28,031 nt of DNA from positions 1 to 28,031 of the forward strand of contig LWCA01000426.1 in assembly GCA_001642005.1 (NCBI GenBank), read 5' to 3'. Positions within the stretch are counted from its first letter, which is position 1, and each line of letters opens with the position of its first letter. The notes beneath the pieces are model-generated. The model saw only the letters and a list, made by a program, of their open reading frames with translations. It had not been told where the DNA came from and did not search any database. Both the position numbers and the translations under genes were made by a program. Below are positions 9,856 through 21,100 of the stretch, one piece after another. Source of the DNA: Intoshia linei. Its lineage: Eukaryota > Orthonectida > Rhopaluridae.

Positions 9856-11269
9856 CAAAACTAAATAAACTTATAAATTGAAATATGTAATACTTACCTT
9901 TTATTCACTAGCAGTTAAGTTATATTTATATATTGATTACAGTAGATTGAAAACATTTAACTAGGTGAAAAAAACTGAATAAAATTTGACTAGGTGTGTA
10001 ATTAGCGAAACAGTGATGAAGTTTAATGTAAACTACCACATTTTTCGCGTCAAACAAAACTTCGCAAGAGTCAAAATCAAGAGTGTTATGTTAAGAAAAT
10101 ATTTAAACTTGCAATAATAATCAAAATTTATTTGTGCTGTGTATACTTTGTAATACATGCTGTGTAAATAATTCGTGTGATTTATATAGATAACAAAATC
10201 ATAAATTAAAACACCGTGTAATATACGGTACTCTAATACGCGACTTATACAGTTAATTTTATTATTATTTCAGCAAACAGAAACTTTAAAGGCACAGTTC
10301 GTGTGTTGACAAAATTTGTCTTTGTTTCAAAACCTAACTTTTTTTATTTTTTTTATTTCTTATACACCAATTGTACATTTGATTTTTATTATAATAATAA
10401 CTTAATAACTTTCGTATACCAAGATGTTACGCTTACAAAAATGTTACATATCACGTTGCTATTGTGGCAACAATAAAACTAAAAGATTTATTTATTAGAT
10501 CACATTTACATAACATTTGTTATTATTACTCAATGGTGTGCAAATTTTTTTTGCAATATAAAATTAATTTTAATAAATCTATGCATTATTGCACATGCCA
10601 TATTTTATTCAATAGCAATGTAAAATATTTTTACTAAAAAATTACATTTTTGATTTTACCCCTTGCTCAAAATGGATTTAATGTTTCAATGTTTTATGTT
10701 GCGCGGCCGTAGTAGAAATGATTAAATTGGAGGAAAAGTTGTGCACCCTTCTCTAAGGTATTGTACGCTGTAAACATATAACATGTATTTTAAAGTTATA
10801 CAACGTATATCACATGTTTATTATTTTATTATGCTAATTTATATCTAATATACACAATGTGCATTACACATGTATACTGTAATTTAGATTCTAAATTTTA
10901 GATTACAGTGCACTTTATGTATTAATTAAAATTTCATTATTTTTAAGGGTTTACGAAAAAAAATAATATATATTAATAATAATAGATACTTTAAGAGCAC
11001 AATGAGAATAAATAATTTGGCTAAAAATCTATGTCTGTTCGTGTTTGGTATAATTTATTTAAGAAAATAAGAAACCTAAAGTTTCTAAAATAACAATTTC
11101 TAGTATAGTTTTTTGAAGCCGAGATTTGATCGCAAATTTAAATTTCCGAATGTGAGTTCTTCACGACCAAAAACCTCCATTATCCTATTTTTTAAAACGA
11201 AACAAGTGCTAGAATTTTAAAAAATGAATGTAAGTGTGAAGAATTCACTCGAAATCTAATTCAATGTCA

Positions 11270-11450
11270 AATGACCAGTCAAGCTTAAACAATTTTCGGA
11301 GGCACTCATTTAAAGGATTTATAATAGTGAAAAGTAGTATTTTATGTAGTTATTAATTACATTGTTATCTTATTTTTTTGGTACAATGAAAAAAGTCGCA
11401 TTATTTAGAGCTACAGTGTGTAGTACATAACAGTCAAGCTAGTTTATTGT
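11270..11450 (-). repeat. Dispersed repeat A, copy 2 (degenerate)
   Basis: The inverted blocks are catttaaaggatttataata, gtgaaaagtagtatttt and gtgtagtacataacagtcaa followed by gctagttt. They match the order of copies at 23995-24262 and 13130-13400. Noncoding. Confidence 0.6.
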
Positions 11451-12142
11451 AAATTAAAAGGAATCCTTATTTATTCAGTGATCGTAGTATACGAGAATAA
11501 TGCGTATTTCATTATAATATCAACGTATAAAAACATTTAAAAAGTAAATATAGTTAATATTAGTGTTATTAACACTTTTAAGTACGTCAGCATATAATAA
11601 TTCGTTATATAATGAATTTTCAATCTAAGGTCGATTATATAAATGGTTGAAAAGAGAGGGTTATGCATACCAGTGATTTACAGAGACCAAGGAGCCAAAG
11701 ATTTCATTATTTTTTTAATTTCGACGTGTTGCTTTGTTAAGTTTAAGAGTAGTGAATACTCCGATATTTCATAATAATTTTTGTTGAAGTTTAACAAAAA
11801 TAATAAATGTTCAAATGGAATGTTGACACTTGAATATTTGAAAATAACAATAAAATTTACAAGACAAAATAGCATGTCATCAATTCACATTATTTCATAC
11901 GTATTAACACCTTAAAACTCGATAACTGCATATGCAGTTTGGAATGTAAACTTCAAATTGACGCTTATTACTTAAACAAACTTTTCACAATCATATGCAT
12001 TTTCTTATACATTTTTTCAGGTCACTGTGGAAATTGTGACATCATAAAAAATAAATTTAAAAAAAAAATGTCTGAATGCCAAAGTGTTAAAAATAATAGA
12101 AATGGGCGTGTTTATGGAGTAATAAATAAATTATTGAAATAA

Positions 12143-12220
12143 CATATATGATACTTTTTCTATATTTTGTCATTTTGAAAGTATCATATATGATATTTTG
12201 GTTCAAAGGGTTAAGTAAGG
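12143..12220. repeat. 15-bp inverted repeat followed by a piggyBac-like CAAAGGGTTAA end
   Basis: CATATATGATACTTT (12143-12157) and its exact complement AAAGTATCATATATG (12178-12192) enclose 20 nt. Shortly after comes TTCAAAGGGTTAA. The GGG|TTAA motif resembles the right end of the piggyBac-type MITE at 24775-24946, which also has a small palindrome just inside its end. The other terminus was not found. Confidence 0.45.
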
Positions 12221-13129
12221 ATTCGTTTCTTAAAACTTTTTTTATCTAACATAAGTGTAGTTATTTTAAGCTTTAATTACATATGTGCTTAATATCGCTT
12301 AATATAATAATGCTTAAAATCTATACCATTATTATTAAAAAGTAGGTAAGTTATGTAAATTAATGAAATTTAATTACAATTTTGTGTTTATATTCAGATT
12401 TATAGTGAGATAACAGATATTATAATAGGTAAGTCAATAAATATAAGTTTTTATTGTACTAACATTCCCATCAAAGGTAACAACGTAAACCTTATATTTT
12501 TTAGAAAATTTTTTTTAATTCGAGATTTATATCTTGGACGTGATACAAAATATGTCATGACTTGTAGAATATAATTTGAAATTTTCAGCTGGAATTTGTT
12601 TTGCTTTTCCACAATTAAAATATTTTACATAATTTCATTTCAATTATACAAATATTCTTTGGCTTTTTCTAATTTTATATTACGAAAATCTTTAATATCG
12701 CATTTTGGCGTATAAATTCCATATATCAGTGATGGAAAGACTTTTCAATTAGTATGTTAAAAAAATTCAGTTACAAGTCAATAATAATCAATCAATACAG
12801 TTACATCCAATTAACTCACAAAGAATTTCAATCTGACAAAGTAATCCCTTTACGATCAAAAAAGCACTTTAGTATGATGTACATTGTACAATGTTGGTAA
12901 AATTCACCACAAATATCTTTTTAAAGTTCTGATTTTGCTAATTATTGAAACAAAATTGATATTTTTTACTCATCGAAAGCAAATACTAAATATATCATCA
13001 CATTCAAAAAGAAACTACAGGTATTTACAATTTTATTTTTTTTGGAATTTAAATTATATATGAAAATTTTTGGATTTTACCGAGTTTATTTTATTTTAAA
13101 ATTTTACACTCATTCTCTCTAATAAATTG

Positions 13130-13400
13130 AAAAAATCAGAATTTGTTTTTAAAATTCTTTACATAAATGTAAAAAAAATCAAATTAAATAAGAATAATTT
13201 AAATTTAAATTAAAAGTTAATATGAAATGAAGGGTTCATGATGAAACAAGTATAGAAACCATTCCATTAAAGGATTGATAATAATGAATGTAGTATTTTT
13301 AAATAATATTTTATTATTGAATTTATTTTTTACTAAATGTCTGGCCTCGATATAGCTAGGATGCTGTTTATACGAAGTACACAACATTCAAGTATACTTA
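13130..13400 (-). repeat. Dispersed repeat A, copy 3
   Basis: An inverted copy with the inner block gaaacaagtatagaaaccat, then ccattaaaggattgataata, then a terminal part containing cgaagtacacaacattcaag. It also shares the extension tttttaaaattctttac with the copy at 23995. Noncoding. Confidence 0.65.
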
Positions 13401-14099
13401 GTTATATGTATATATGTAGTTATATATACAATTCTAGAATAAACAAAAAATTTTCAAGTTTAATTCAAAGTTTGAATTAATTAATTTTTGAATTTCAAAC
13501 TAAGCAAAGACTGACAATGTATCAATCACATTATTATAATTACACTTTCAAGTCTCCAGTATTCTGTTATTCTCTCAAAAATCCATATTTGACATGATTT
13601 CATAAGTGACTAAAACTACCTTGAAATAAAAATTGTATTAAAATATAGTTAATTATTTAACTGCTTCAATGTCAAGCTTTGTATAACATTTTTGTCCAAA
13701 GTTCGTCGATTTAATTATCAGAACATTGAAATTAACTATTTATAGCTGTCGTATTTAATTATAAAGTTTTATTTTTAATGGGTATAAATTGACAAATTTT
13801 AATTTTAACAATTTGCATAATTAATTGCATTGATAGAATTAATCTTGCAGAATCCATAATACACGTGTAGATGGTAAAATATTTGTATACTCTAACTCTT
13901 CAATATATATATATATAATTTATAACATATATTTTAACATAATTTATATAAGTATTACTAACAAAATATACTCATTATTTACAGTGACGTAGCGTCAAAG
14001 TGTGTAAGGTGTGCGTCGCACACCATGATGATCTTCAAATGTCAAATGAGATCAACGTCAAATGATCGTAAATAAAAAGATCGTAAAAATATACTAATA

Positions 14100-14311
14100 C
14101 AGTGAAACCTCTTTATAAACAAACCCTCATATAAACAAATTATCATGCTTTTAAAAATATCAATCCCATATAATTTGTTTATTACATTTTCAAATGTCAA
14201 CAGTTTACGTTGTATTAAATTTTTATGACACTTATCACTCTTTTTTGATACTCCAAAAAAAGATTAGTCGTTAAATTTTCAAAATCGTTTGTTTATAAAA
14301 AGGTTTCACTG
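14100..14311. mobile_element. pogo/Tigger-like MITE with TA target duplication
   Basis: The 212-bp element has near-perfect 25-bp terminal inverted repeats starting CAGTGAAACCTCTTTATAAA; the other end differs only by T for C at the twelfth base. TA flanks it at 14098-14099 and 14312-14313. CAGTR.AACCTC ends with TA duplication are typical of pogo/Tigger elements. It has no open frame, so it is nonautonomous. Confidence 0.85.
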
Positions 14312-14341
14312 TATTAGAATTTATAATTGAATTGAATAAAA

Positions 14342-14375
14342 AAATATTCTCTGGTGTAAACACCATAGAATATTT
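14342..14375. repeat. Short hairpin
   Basis: AAATATTCTCTGGTG and CACCATAGAATATTT pair with one mismatch around a TAAA loop. It lies 30 bp outside the MITE at 14100-14311. No T-run typical of a terminator and no known RNA family was recognised. Confidence 0.5.
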
Positions 14376-14597
14376 CTAATTTTTTTTTAAAGTGTTTGTA
14401 GGTATAATATGGTATCTTAATATTTCAGTTTTAACTTGGGTCTGTAGATCTACGATCAAATATTATCATATATTATAATTAATATTAACTATGATTATAA
14501 AATACAATCTTTTGATTTACGATCAAAAAACTACGATCATGTGATTTTACAATCATTTGAACAGACACGAGTAAATATATATCTTCCTTACATAAAG

Positions 14598-14822
14598 TTA
14601 AATGGTTAAAAATGTACGTCTGTTTAATAAATATAAACAGTGTTTATTTATTTTCTTTGTTTGTTCCAGTTTATTAATTACACTTTGATTTTTAAATTCT
14701 TCAATAGAATTCATAATTTTGCATGTAGATTTATTTTTTGCTTGGATTTGTAAGTTCAGTATTCTTAGCTTTTCAATTAATTCCGCTGAAAATCCCAAAT
14801 CACACAAACATTTCTCATCAGT
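14598..14822 (-). pseudogene. hAT transposase remnant (ZBED5/FAM200 type), internal part
   Basis: The minus-strand reading DEKCLCDLGFSAELIEKL then RILNLQIQAKNK, then a weakly matching IEEF, resembles the WL.DLAFL.DI..HLN.LNL.LQGK......M...I..F segment of ZBED5/FAM200-like domesticated hAT transposases. Upstream and downstream conserved blocks are missing, so it is a fragment. Similarity is moderate and based on pattern recognition alone. Confidence 0.5.
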
Positions 14823-15641
14823 TAATAGCGATAAGCCTTATTCCTATTCTTCTAAAAACTTTTATTTCATCAATTAAGCCTAGAAATCTTTAAATAAATT
14901 TATTCCTAACGATGATTTTGATTGAAATAATTAAATTACCCTGAGAAATATCACTTAATCCTGAGCCCTGAGTATAATTTGAAAACCAGAATTCTCAGGG
15001 GAAAATAGCACAGTTGGCAACCTTGGCCTTAACGGTCAAAAAAGCACTCTTTTAAAGTATTCTTTTCTTGTTTATTTCGAAACTATTTTATTAAAACAAA
15101 AAATTTCAAATAATTAATTGTCCTACATTTTAAAAAAAAGATTATTTTTGATACAGCTTATTCCAGTTGATATAAATACAAAATTTCAACCTCAGAAATC
15201 TCCCGGTGTAAACTTTTTGGCCTGCCCGACTTCATCATTTTTTAAATATTATTTTGAAAATAAACTTTCATTTATATACAATATTTGTATTACAAATTAT
15301 GTAATTATGAACTTAGTTTTGTCTTATATTACTTAGTTTTATATAGATTTATCTATTAATAGTATGTCACCAAATCTACCTACAAAATTAAGAATTTACT
15401 TTATTTAAAATCATATTGAATTGAAATTAATAATTTATATTATTTGTCGCGCCTACTTACATATTCACTGATATTGGAAAGACACCACACTATTCAAAAA
15501 CTATCCACTTCAACAGATAAAACAGTAGTGACACAACAAGTTAATATTATAACGACGGTTAGACTTATGTGATATATCCAATGGATATAAAAACTAAAGT
15601 TTATTCTTGTTAAAGTTTAAAAAATTTTATAATTATTTGCG
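14823..15641. other. Region upstream of the mS33 gene
   Basis: It holds repeat C copy 2 and AT-rich DNA. The last roughly 200 bases before ATG 15642 must contain the mS33 promoter and 5' leader, but I see no TATA box or initiator worth calling. Confidence 0.4.
15130..15210 (+). repeat. Dispersed repeat C, copy 2
   Basis: gcttattccagttgatataa followed by caaaatttcaacctcagaaa and tctcccggtg matches the other copies at 3490-3610 (inverted) and 23495-23610. The short open frame 15118-15336 covers it and is not believed to be a gene. Confidence 0.65.
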
Positions 15642-16075
15642 ATGAGTAAACCTACTATTTATGCACAAAAAATGAGACAACTTAGTAAACAAATTTTTGG
15701 AGAATTATCGGATAACATCCCATCTAAATCCTTAATCCACGTCGTAGCAAAATTTAAAAATAAGCCTTATTATAAAGACGAAAGGTTTGATCCTGTTGAA
15801 TAAGGTTGGATAAGTGAAATAAATTTAGATTTACTCCAGATTTTTACCCAAGGCATGATTTGGACAGACCATTGATGACTGAATTAAGAAAGATGGGACT
15901 ATACCAGTAATTTACAATGTTCATTTAATCTGTATTTAAATTGTTCAGTGATGCTCGATATGATTTTAATCAGCTTATGACTAAAATGCGATTAGTTAGA
16001 GGGAAAACTAAGTGGGCACCTAAGCCTTATGCGAAAAATTTAGTTGAACCTGAAAAAGCAACTAAAAAAAATTAA
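15642..16075 (+). CDS. MRPS33: Mitochondrial small-subunit ribosomal protein mS33
   Basis: mS33 is a metazoan mitochondrial ribosome small-subunit protein encoded in the nucleus. Exons are 15642-15784, 15829-15906 and 15949-16075 (348 nt, 115 residues plus stop; human about 106). The start MSKPTIYAQKMRQLSKQIFG matches the family ...YA.RM.RLS.RLFGE. SKSLIHVVAKFKNKP follows (family NSKSMKVVKLFSELP). After the first intron comes TPDFYPRHDLDRPLM then TELRKMGLY (family [20 protein letters not shown]). The last exon gives FNQLMTKMRLVRGKTK and a basic tail. The two introns are 44 and 42 nt and would introduce in-frame stops if retained. ATG 15642 opens directly into the conserved N terminus. Confidence 0.92.
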
Positions 16076-16201
16076 ATATTGTATTGTATTTATTAAAAAT
16101 TAAAAGATTTACATAACAATAAAATATAAATGAATCAAAATTGGTTCACTACTGATTCTATTATTATTTGTTATATTGTGTGAATAATAAATATAAATAT
16201 A

Positions 16202-16534
16202 CTGTCTTTTCTCGATTATAAGCAGACCTCTGAAATACAAATTTTCAGTGAAATTTTTAACTAAATAAAATTTGAATATGAGCAGTTTCTGCTTGTATTC
16301 AAAAGAAAGAACTTTAAACAAAAAAATAGACATCAATTTACAATATATTTCTAAAAAATAACTTCCTCATACAATAGAATGTCTAATTTATAAGTTTATA
16401 CTAATTAGAAAAAAACTTTAGTGTATTTTTTATATTTTTCAAGGTCTGTTTAAAAGTTTGCTTGTTTTAGATTATAAGCATTTTTCCTTCTACTTTCGAA
16501 TATAAGAAGACTTCTTATAATCGAAAAAAGACAG
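16202..16534. mobile_element. TA-flanked TIR element (MITE) downstream of mS33
   Basis: The 333-bp element begins CTGTCTTTTCTCGATTATAA, and its far end, complemented, reads CTGTCTTTTTTCGATTATAA. TA lies at 16200-16201 and 16535-16536. The similarity extends with gaps for about 30 bp (GCAGACCTC versus GAAGTCTTC). Ends and TA duplication suggest a Tc1/mariner-superfamily nonautonomous element. It has no coding capacity and starts 126 bp past the mS33 stop. Confidence 0.8.
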
Positions 16535-16620
16535 TAGCCTCTAAAATATAGATTAGAAAAAGACCGCCAAATGATTTGATTTGATTTACGAGCCAATGGA
16601 TACAAAGTTAGCATCTAAAT

Positions 16621-16855
16621 ATGCTACCAAATTGGCCGCCACAGAGTCCAGATTTGAATATAATCGAAAATCTTTGAAGTGAATTGAAGAAAAGGGTGCG
16701 TTAACGATCTCCTCAAAATTTAGAGTCACTATGGAGAATAACAAAGGAAAAATTCTATAAAATACCTAACGATTATATCCAAAAATCTTTATGAGTCTAT
16801 TCCGAGAAGATTAGATGACGTATTTTCAGTAAATGGCGGAAATACAAAGTACTGA
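16621..16855 (+). pseudogene. Tc1-like transposase C-terminal pseudogene
   Basis: The translation MLPNWPPQSPDLNIIENL is followed by a stop where Tc1 has W, then SELKKRVR, another stop, SPQNLESLWRITKEEFYKIP and, after a frameshift, LYESIPRRLDDVF with VNGGNTKY and a stop. This is the region around the last catalytic acidic residue of DD34E transposases (WP.QSPDLN.IENLW). At least two nonsense codons and one frameshift show decay. About 90 bases past its end, GGGTGCTCAAAACATATGA resembles Tc1 ends. Confidence 0.85.
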
Positions 16856-17671
16856 CATTATTAAACCTTTTTAAATTTAATTTAATTTGTTAATTATGTC
16901 GTTTAATCATAAAATTAATCACGGGTGCTCAAAACATATGAACGACTAAAATTATTACAATTTAATAATATCATCATTCTCATATCTAATAATTATCTAA
17001 CAGTCTTCAAATTTAATTAATAACATCCGATCGTATTTACAGACACGTGTCACAGAACTTGTTTTTTATGGATTTTTAAAATTCATCTTATTTTTTAATA
17101 TATAATTTGAGTTTTTATTACCCTAAATGACTCAATTTCGGAAATTGAAATTTAAGATAAAACATCACTCGAAAAATTGTATTAAAAATTTGGTTTTCTT
17201 AAATTTTATAATTTACTAGGTTACTGTATTACGTACAAAAAACACCTAGCTTTGCCGAGGGCACATTTTTATTATACCAAAAAAATAAATTCACGTTAAA
17301 AATCTAAATTAAAAATCCTACTATTCACTATTATCAATCCGTTAAACGAGTGGTTGCCAAACTTGTTTCAGGTGGAACTGTAATTCGTAATAATAATAGT
17401 TATAAAACGTAAGGTGGAATTCACGTACATGAAAAGTTTTAATATTTTGGTATATAATTTTATTCATATAGATCGGGGGTTCTCAACGTGGACCATGTGG
17501 AAAAATTTTAAACATTAAAATAAATTTGGTGTATTAAGCCATAAAATTGCTAACCAAAACAAAATCTATAAATGCATAATAAATTTGAAATATAAATTTG
17601 GAATTATGCTTTACAGATCTTCAAAACTTTGAATCAGATGATGAAACCAGTCTTGAACTAACTTAAAAACA
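16856..17671. other. Region between the Tc1 and hAT remnants
   Basis: Apart from repeat A copy 4 it is AT-rich and noncoding. A GGGGTTCTCAACGTGGACC motif at about 17475, of the kind seen at hAT ends, has no visible partner. Confidence 0.35.
17215..17400 (+). repeat. Dispersed repeat A, copy 4
   Basis: taggttactgtattacgtac, then ctttgccgagggcacatttt, cactattatcaatccgttaa and gtggttgccaaacttg, ending tttcaggtggaac. It is nearly the complement of 24070-24260. Noncoding. Confidence 0.7.
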
Positions 17672-17970
17672 TTGGTCTTAAATGAAGATTTGAAATTAGT
17701 AAGACGAATAGAAAAGGAAGGTTTATTTGGATTTATGGGAATTCAAGAATTAAATCCAATTGTATTTGATTATGTTCAACTAATCATTATTGCTTTTACT
17801 ACGACATGGCTTATAGAAGCTCAATTTTCAGCAGTGGTCGATATTTTTAGTAAGAAGAGGTCAAAATTTGATGTCAACAACCGAGGAATAATGCGATTAA
17901 GATTGAATAAACTAATAGAAATTGATTACGATTCATTGTGCAACAAATACCAATGCCAAGGCAGTCTAAC
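17672..17970 (+). pseudogene. hAT transposase dimerisation domain remnant (ZBED5/FAM200 type)
   Basis: The open reading contains FDYVQLIIIAFTTTWLIEA followed by QFSAVVDIFSKKRSKFDV, then NRGIMRLRLNK and LCNKYQCQGS. Intact relatives read ....LLISFPTTYLVEKGFSAV..ILSKKRS.L.I..RGDLRL.L....P.I..L...HQ.QGSH. About 100 codons are open, but the rest of the transposase, including the catalytic residues, is absent. It lies between repeat A and the 3' end of the convergent Tincar-like gene. It is probably a dead fragment. Host use cannot be excluded from sequence alone but has no support. Confidence 0.75.
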
Positions 17971-18197
17971 TAATATAAATTTATATTTACTTGTTAATTA
18001 TTACTTTTTAACACTTTTCTTGATACTTTAAGATTTAAATAAATAAAGCATTTTACTGTAAATAAAAGTGTAATTTTTCGTACCAGTAGTAAGGATAAAC
18101 ATTCATTTTTATATAAGCAAAGCATTAGTATACTTTGATAACATTTTCATGGATAAAAATGTTTAACTATAATTAAATAATTATGTTAGTACAATAT

Positions 18198-21100
18198 TTA
18201 AACTTGACTATATAATATATTTTCTTGTGAAGAATAATAGTCTTGTTTGAAATTATTGTTTTTAAAAGTATTTGGCGGGTTTAGCATATTTTCATTTGCA
18301 TTTAAATTTTTCTTTAAAATATAATCTTCATAATATGGAACTACGCGTGGTAATGTACTGTATTGCATTTTTTGGTTTTCATTTTGTAAAATTTTTTCTT
18401 GCATAACTGATGCAGATCTATTATCACTATTTTGGTTGAATTTCATTAAATTAGGTTTAGATTCGTGTCTATAAAACAAGTTTAATTAAATGCAGTGCCG
18501 AACCTACCGTACCCGAAACCCTCTTGGCGTCTTGTTTTTCTAAATTGACCATTAAAAAATTCGTTAATATCAACTATTTGGTGTGTTAAATTTTAAATAT
18601 CAAGTATGAGCCATAGAAATGTGGTTTGGGCTATATGACACTGTCCAACTTTGTGAACTTTTTTTATGGTGTATTTTTCATATTTTTATGGTCTCGAGCT
18701 AGGTATGTTCGGCTCTGATTAATTGTATCAATATTAGTTTAATTGGATTGAAATGATTACAAATAGTAAAATCCAATTACAGTACAATCACATGACTGTA
18801 CTGTAAATATAGTCAATTCTTTTCTATATGAACATCCTTTAATATGAACTCAGCTCAATATGAACACGACAATTTTGTTTGAACAAACATTGATTGAACA
18901 ATTCAAAACTTTTAATTATATTAATATCGTTATTCATATATCATATTACAGTATAGTATAAACATGATCAAAACCTGGTCCCTTCATGTTCATATAGAAC
19001 ATAATTGACTGTAGTTATATATAATTTTATTTTCGTTATTTGTAGTGATAAGACGACTCCAAAATGTTTAAGATTCTGTTCTTGTAGGAAATTTTTTAAT
19101 TCTTTATATTCCTAAAAAACTAGCTATCCTGATTCGATCCATTGGAATCATCATATCACTAGTTATCTCTACAACCAATGTGACATTGGCAATGTCATGC
19201 CTCAAATTTTAAATAAAATAAATTGTTATTAACATATTAATTACAATAACAAATGTTTAAGTTTATAAAAAACTTTAACAGTTTTTTTAAAAGTTAGAAA
19301 TTGCGTAGCAATGACATAAAAACAGTATGAGTCAATTTATGAGACTGAAACTGAATATTTTTGTGTATGTTAACTAAAACTGCTAACCCTATTATTTGTA
19401 CATTTTTTTTAATTCTCTAATCATTAATTTTAATTTTGTGGTTTTAAACCGTGAAGATGCTAGTTTTGATGTTCTAATTGATGATAATGAGCGTGGTTTA
19501 AAAAATGTCCCAGAATCTGTGTTTTTTTAAATTTTAGTTCTCTTCATTTAGAAAAAAAGGATCGTTCGAGATTGTAACCGTGAAGATGCCAATTTCTGAG
19601 TTTGAAATTATCCTACTTTACACACCGGAAAAAACTGACTGATAATTATTTTTTTTGAAAATTCTGGGCACGTCAGTTTTGTAAATCAATGGTTACACAG
19701 ACAGACTGTGTCTGTCAGGCAAATTTTCGCAACTTTTACTTTATAAACATGGATTATGGATATCAGTGTTTCCCAACCTGGGCAATTTGACTTTTTTACT
19801 GGGCGATGCGAAATATAATAATGTAAAAAAAAATATATATTTTTAATTTTTTTCAACAAATTAAATTTTCAATTACATTGTATATCAAATAAAAAAAATT
19901 GAATTAAATTGAACGATAATTAATTTATTAAGAGTTTGACAATATAAGTTATGTAACACCAATTATCTGTGTAGTAAGTATGTTGCCTTGTAGGAAATAA
20001 TTTGACACTGATATGCTGCAACACAATTATATCAGTGTTTATTAAAAAATTAGAAATCTTTAGTCATAATTTAACAAAAAAGGAATTATACCAATTTCTT
20101 AGATTGTTTTCTATAAAAAACGAAATAAATTGTACTGATATAAAGATATTGGTTGATCACATTAATAATCTCAAAAAAGACATAGAGGGTAGATTCATTA
20201 ACATATTAGATCTAAAAATAAATTATTGTATGATCGATCCATTTTCTGTTGATATCAGAGATGTTGATATTACATGTCAAGAAGAATTGTTAGTAATTCA
20301 ACATGATGAAAAGTGTTCAAATGACTATAAGATAGGTAATTATATACAAATGTAGCAAAATATTAGAATGTCTCAACTTTATTCAAATATATGGAAACAA
20401 ATTCTGAACTTAATGATTCCCTTTCCATCTTCATATTTAGTTGAAAAAGGTTTTAGTGCTGTAAATCACATAATGTCAAAAAAAAGGATTAATATGGATA
20501 TAATTAAAAGAGATTCGTTTATTCCTGTCAAAAATTGTTCCCGATATAAAAAGATTAGTTAACGACCATAAAGCGCAAGGATCACATTAAATGGAATTAT
20601 TTTATTCGCTAATAATACTTTCATAATAAATTTATTTAGTTTCGATTTAGTTCAAAACAAAATAAATGTATTTGTTTGTGCATAATATATATAATGTTAC
20701 ATTTTGAAATTAAAATTTTATTTTTACTAGGCGATAAAAATAATATATTTAATAAAATTCTAAAAAATGGACGATAACGCAAAATGGGTTGGGAAACACT
20801 GATGTAGATTGTAAAAATATGCATGTACCTTTTTTCTGTACTAAAATATGAAAAAGGTTCATTATTATTGATATTTGAAATTTGAGAATAAGATGTTGTT
20901 TGTGATTGATAAACTTTAGGTACACTAATTTTAGAATTATTTTGTTCATAATTTCTAATAAATTTTTCAAAAGGTTCATTGCTCATATTGACAGTATAAA
21001 TAGATTTATTTTGAATAGGTTCATCAACTTTAATTCTCTGAGGTTCTTGATAAGCATTATCAGTAATATTTTTTTTCTTTACCAATTGAACGATATCATG

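Larger units (their letters stand above)
9001..11269. other. Gene-free AT-rich stretch
   Basis: Apart from repeat D and the hairpin, and a possible inverted repeat-B unit at about 11110-11215, I find no long open frames, no recognisable protein similarity and no RNA gene. Slightly less AT-rich patches at about 9270-9440 and 10690-10760 remain unassigned. Confidence 0.4.
11451..14099. other. Gene-free stretch with repeat A and a hAT-like terminus
   Basis: Apart from the palindrome at 12143 and repeat A at 13130-13400, no gene is supported. At 13983-14024 CAGTGACGTAGCGTC, a hAT-like start, is followed by the palindrome GGTGTGCGTCGCACACC, with no partner end seen. A short open frame at 11939-12142 with an HCGNC motif matches nothing I know. 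Confidence 0.4.

Noticed and set aside
11678-11875. Minus-strand open frame of 65 codons
   Set aside because: No similarity to a known family and no splice-linked neighbours.
11939-12142. Possible exon with an HCGNC motif after a TTTTTCAG acceptor-like site
   Set aside because: I compared it with piggyBac cysteine-rich tails and found no convincing match. No flanking exon could be linked.
15118-15336. Open frame of 72 codons upstream of mS33
   Set aside because: It lies over repeat C, whose other copies are not open in this frame, and shows no protein family similarity.
16109-16336. Minus-strand open frame after mS33
   Set aside because: It overlaps the left part of the TIR element 16202-16534 and has low-complexity composition.
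20636-20828. Extension of the Tincar-like exon 3 frame to a stop at 20636
   Set aside because: It runs past a GT donor into the hAT element, and exon 18468-18198 continues in phase. It is kept only as a possible isoform.
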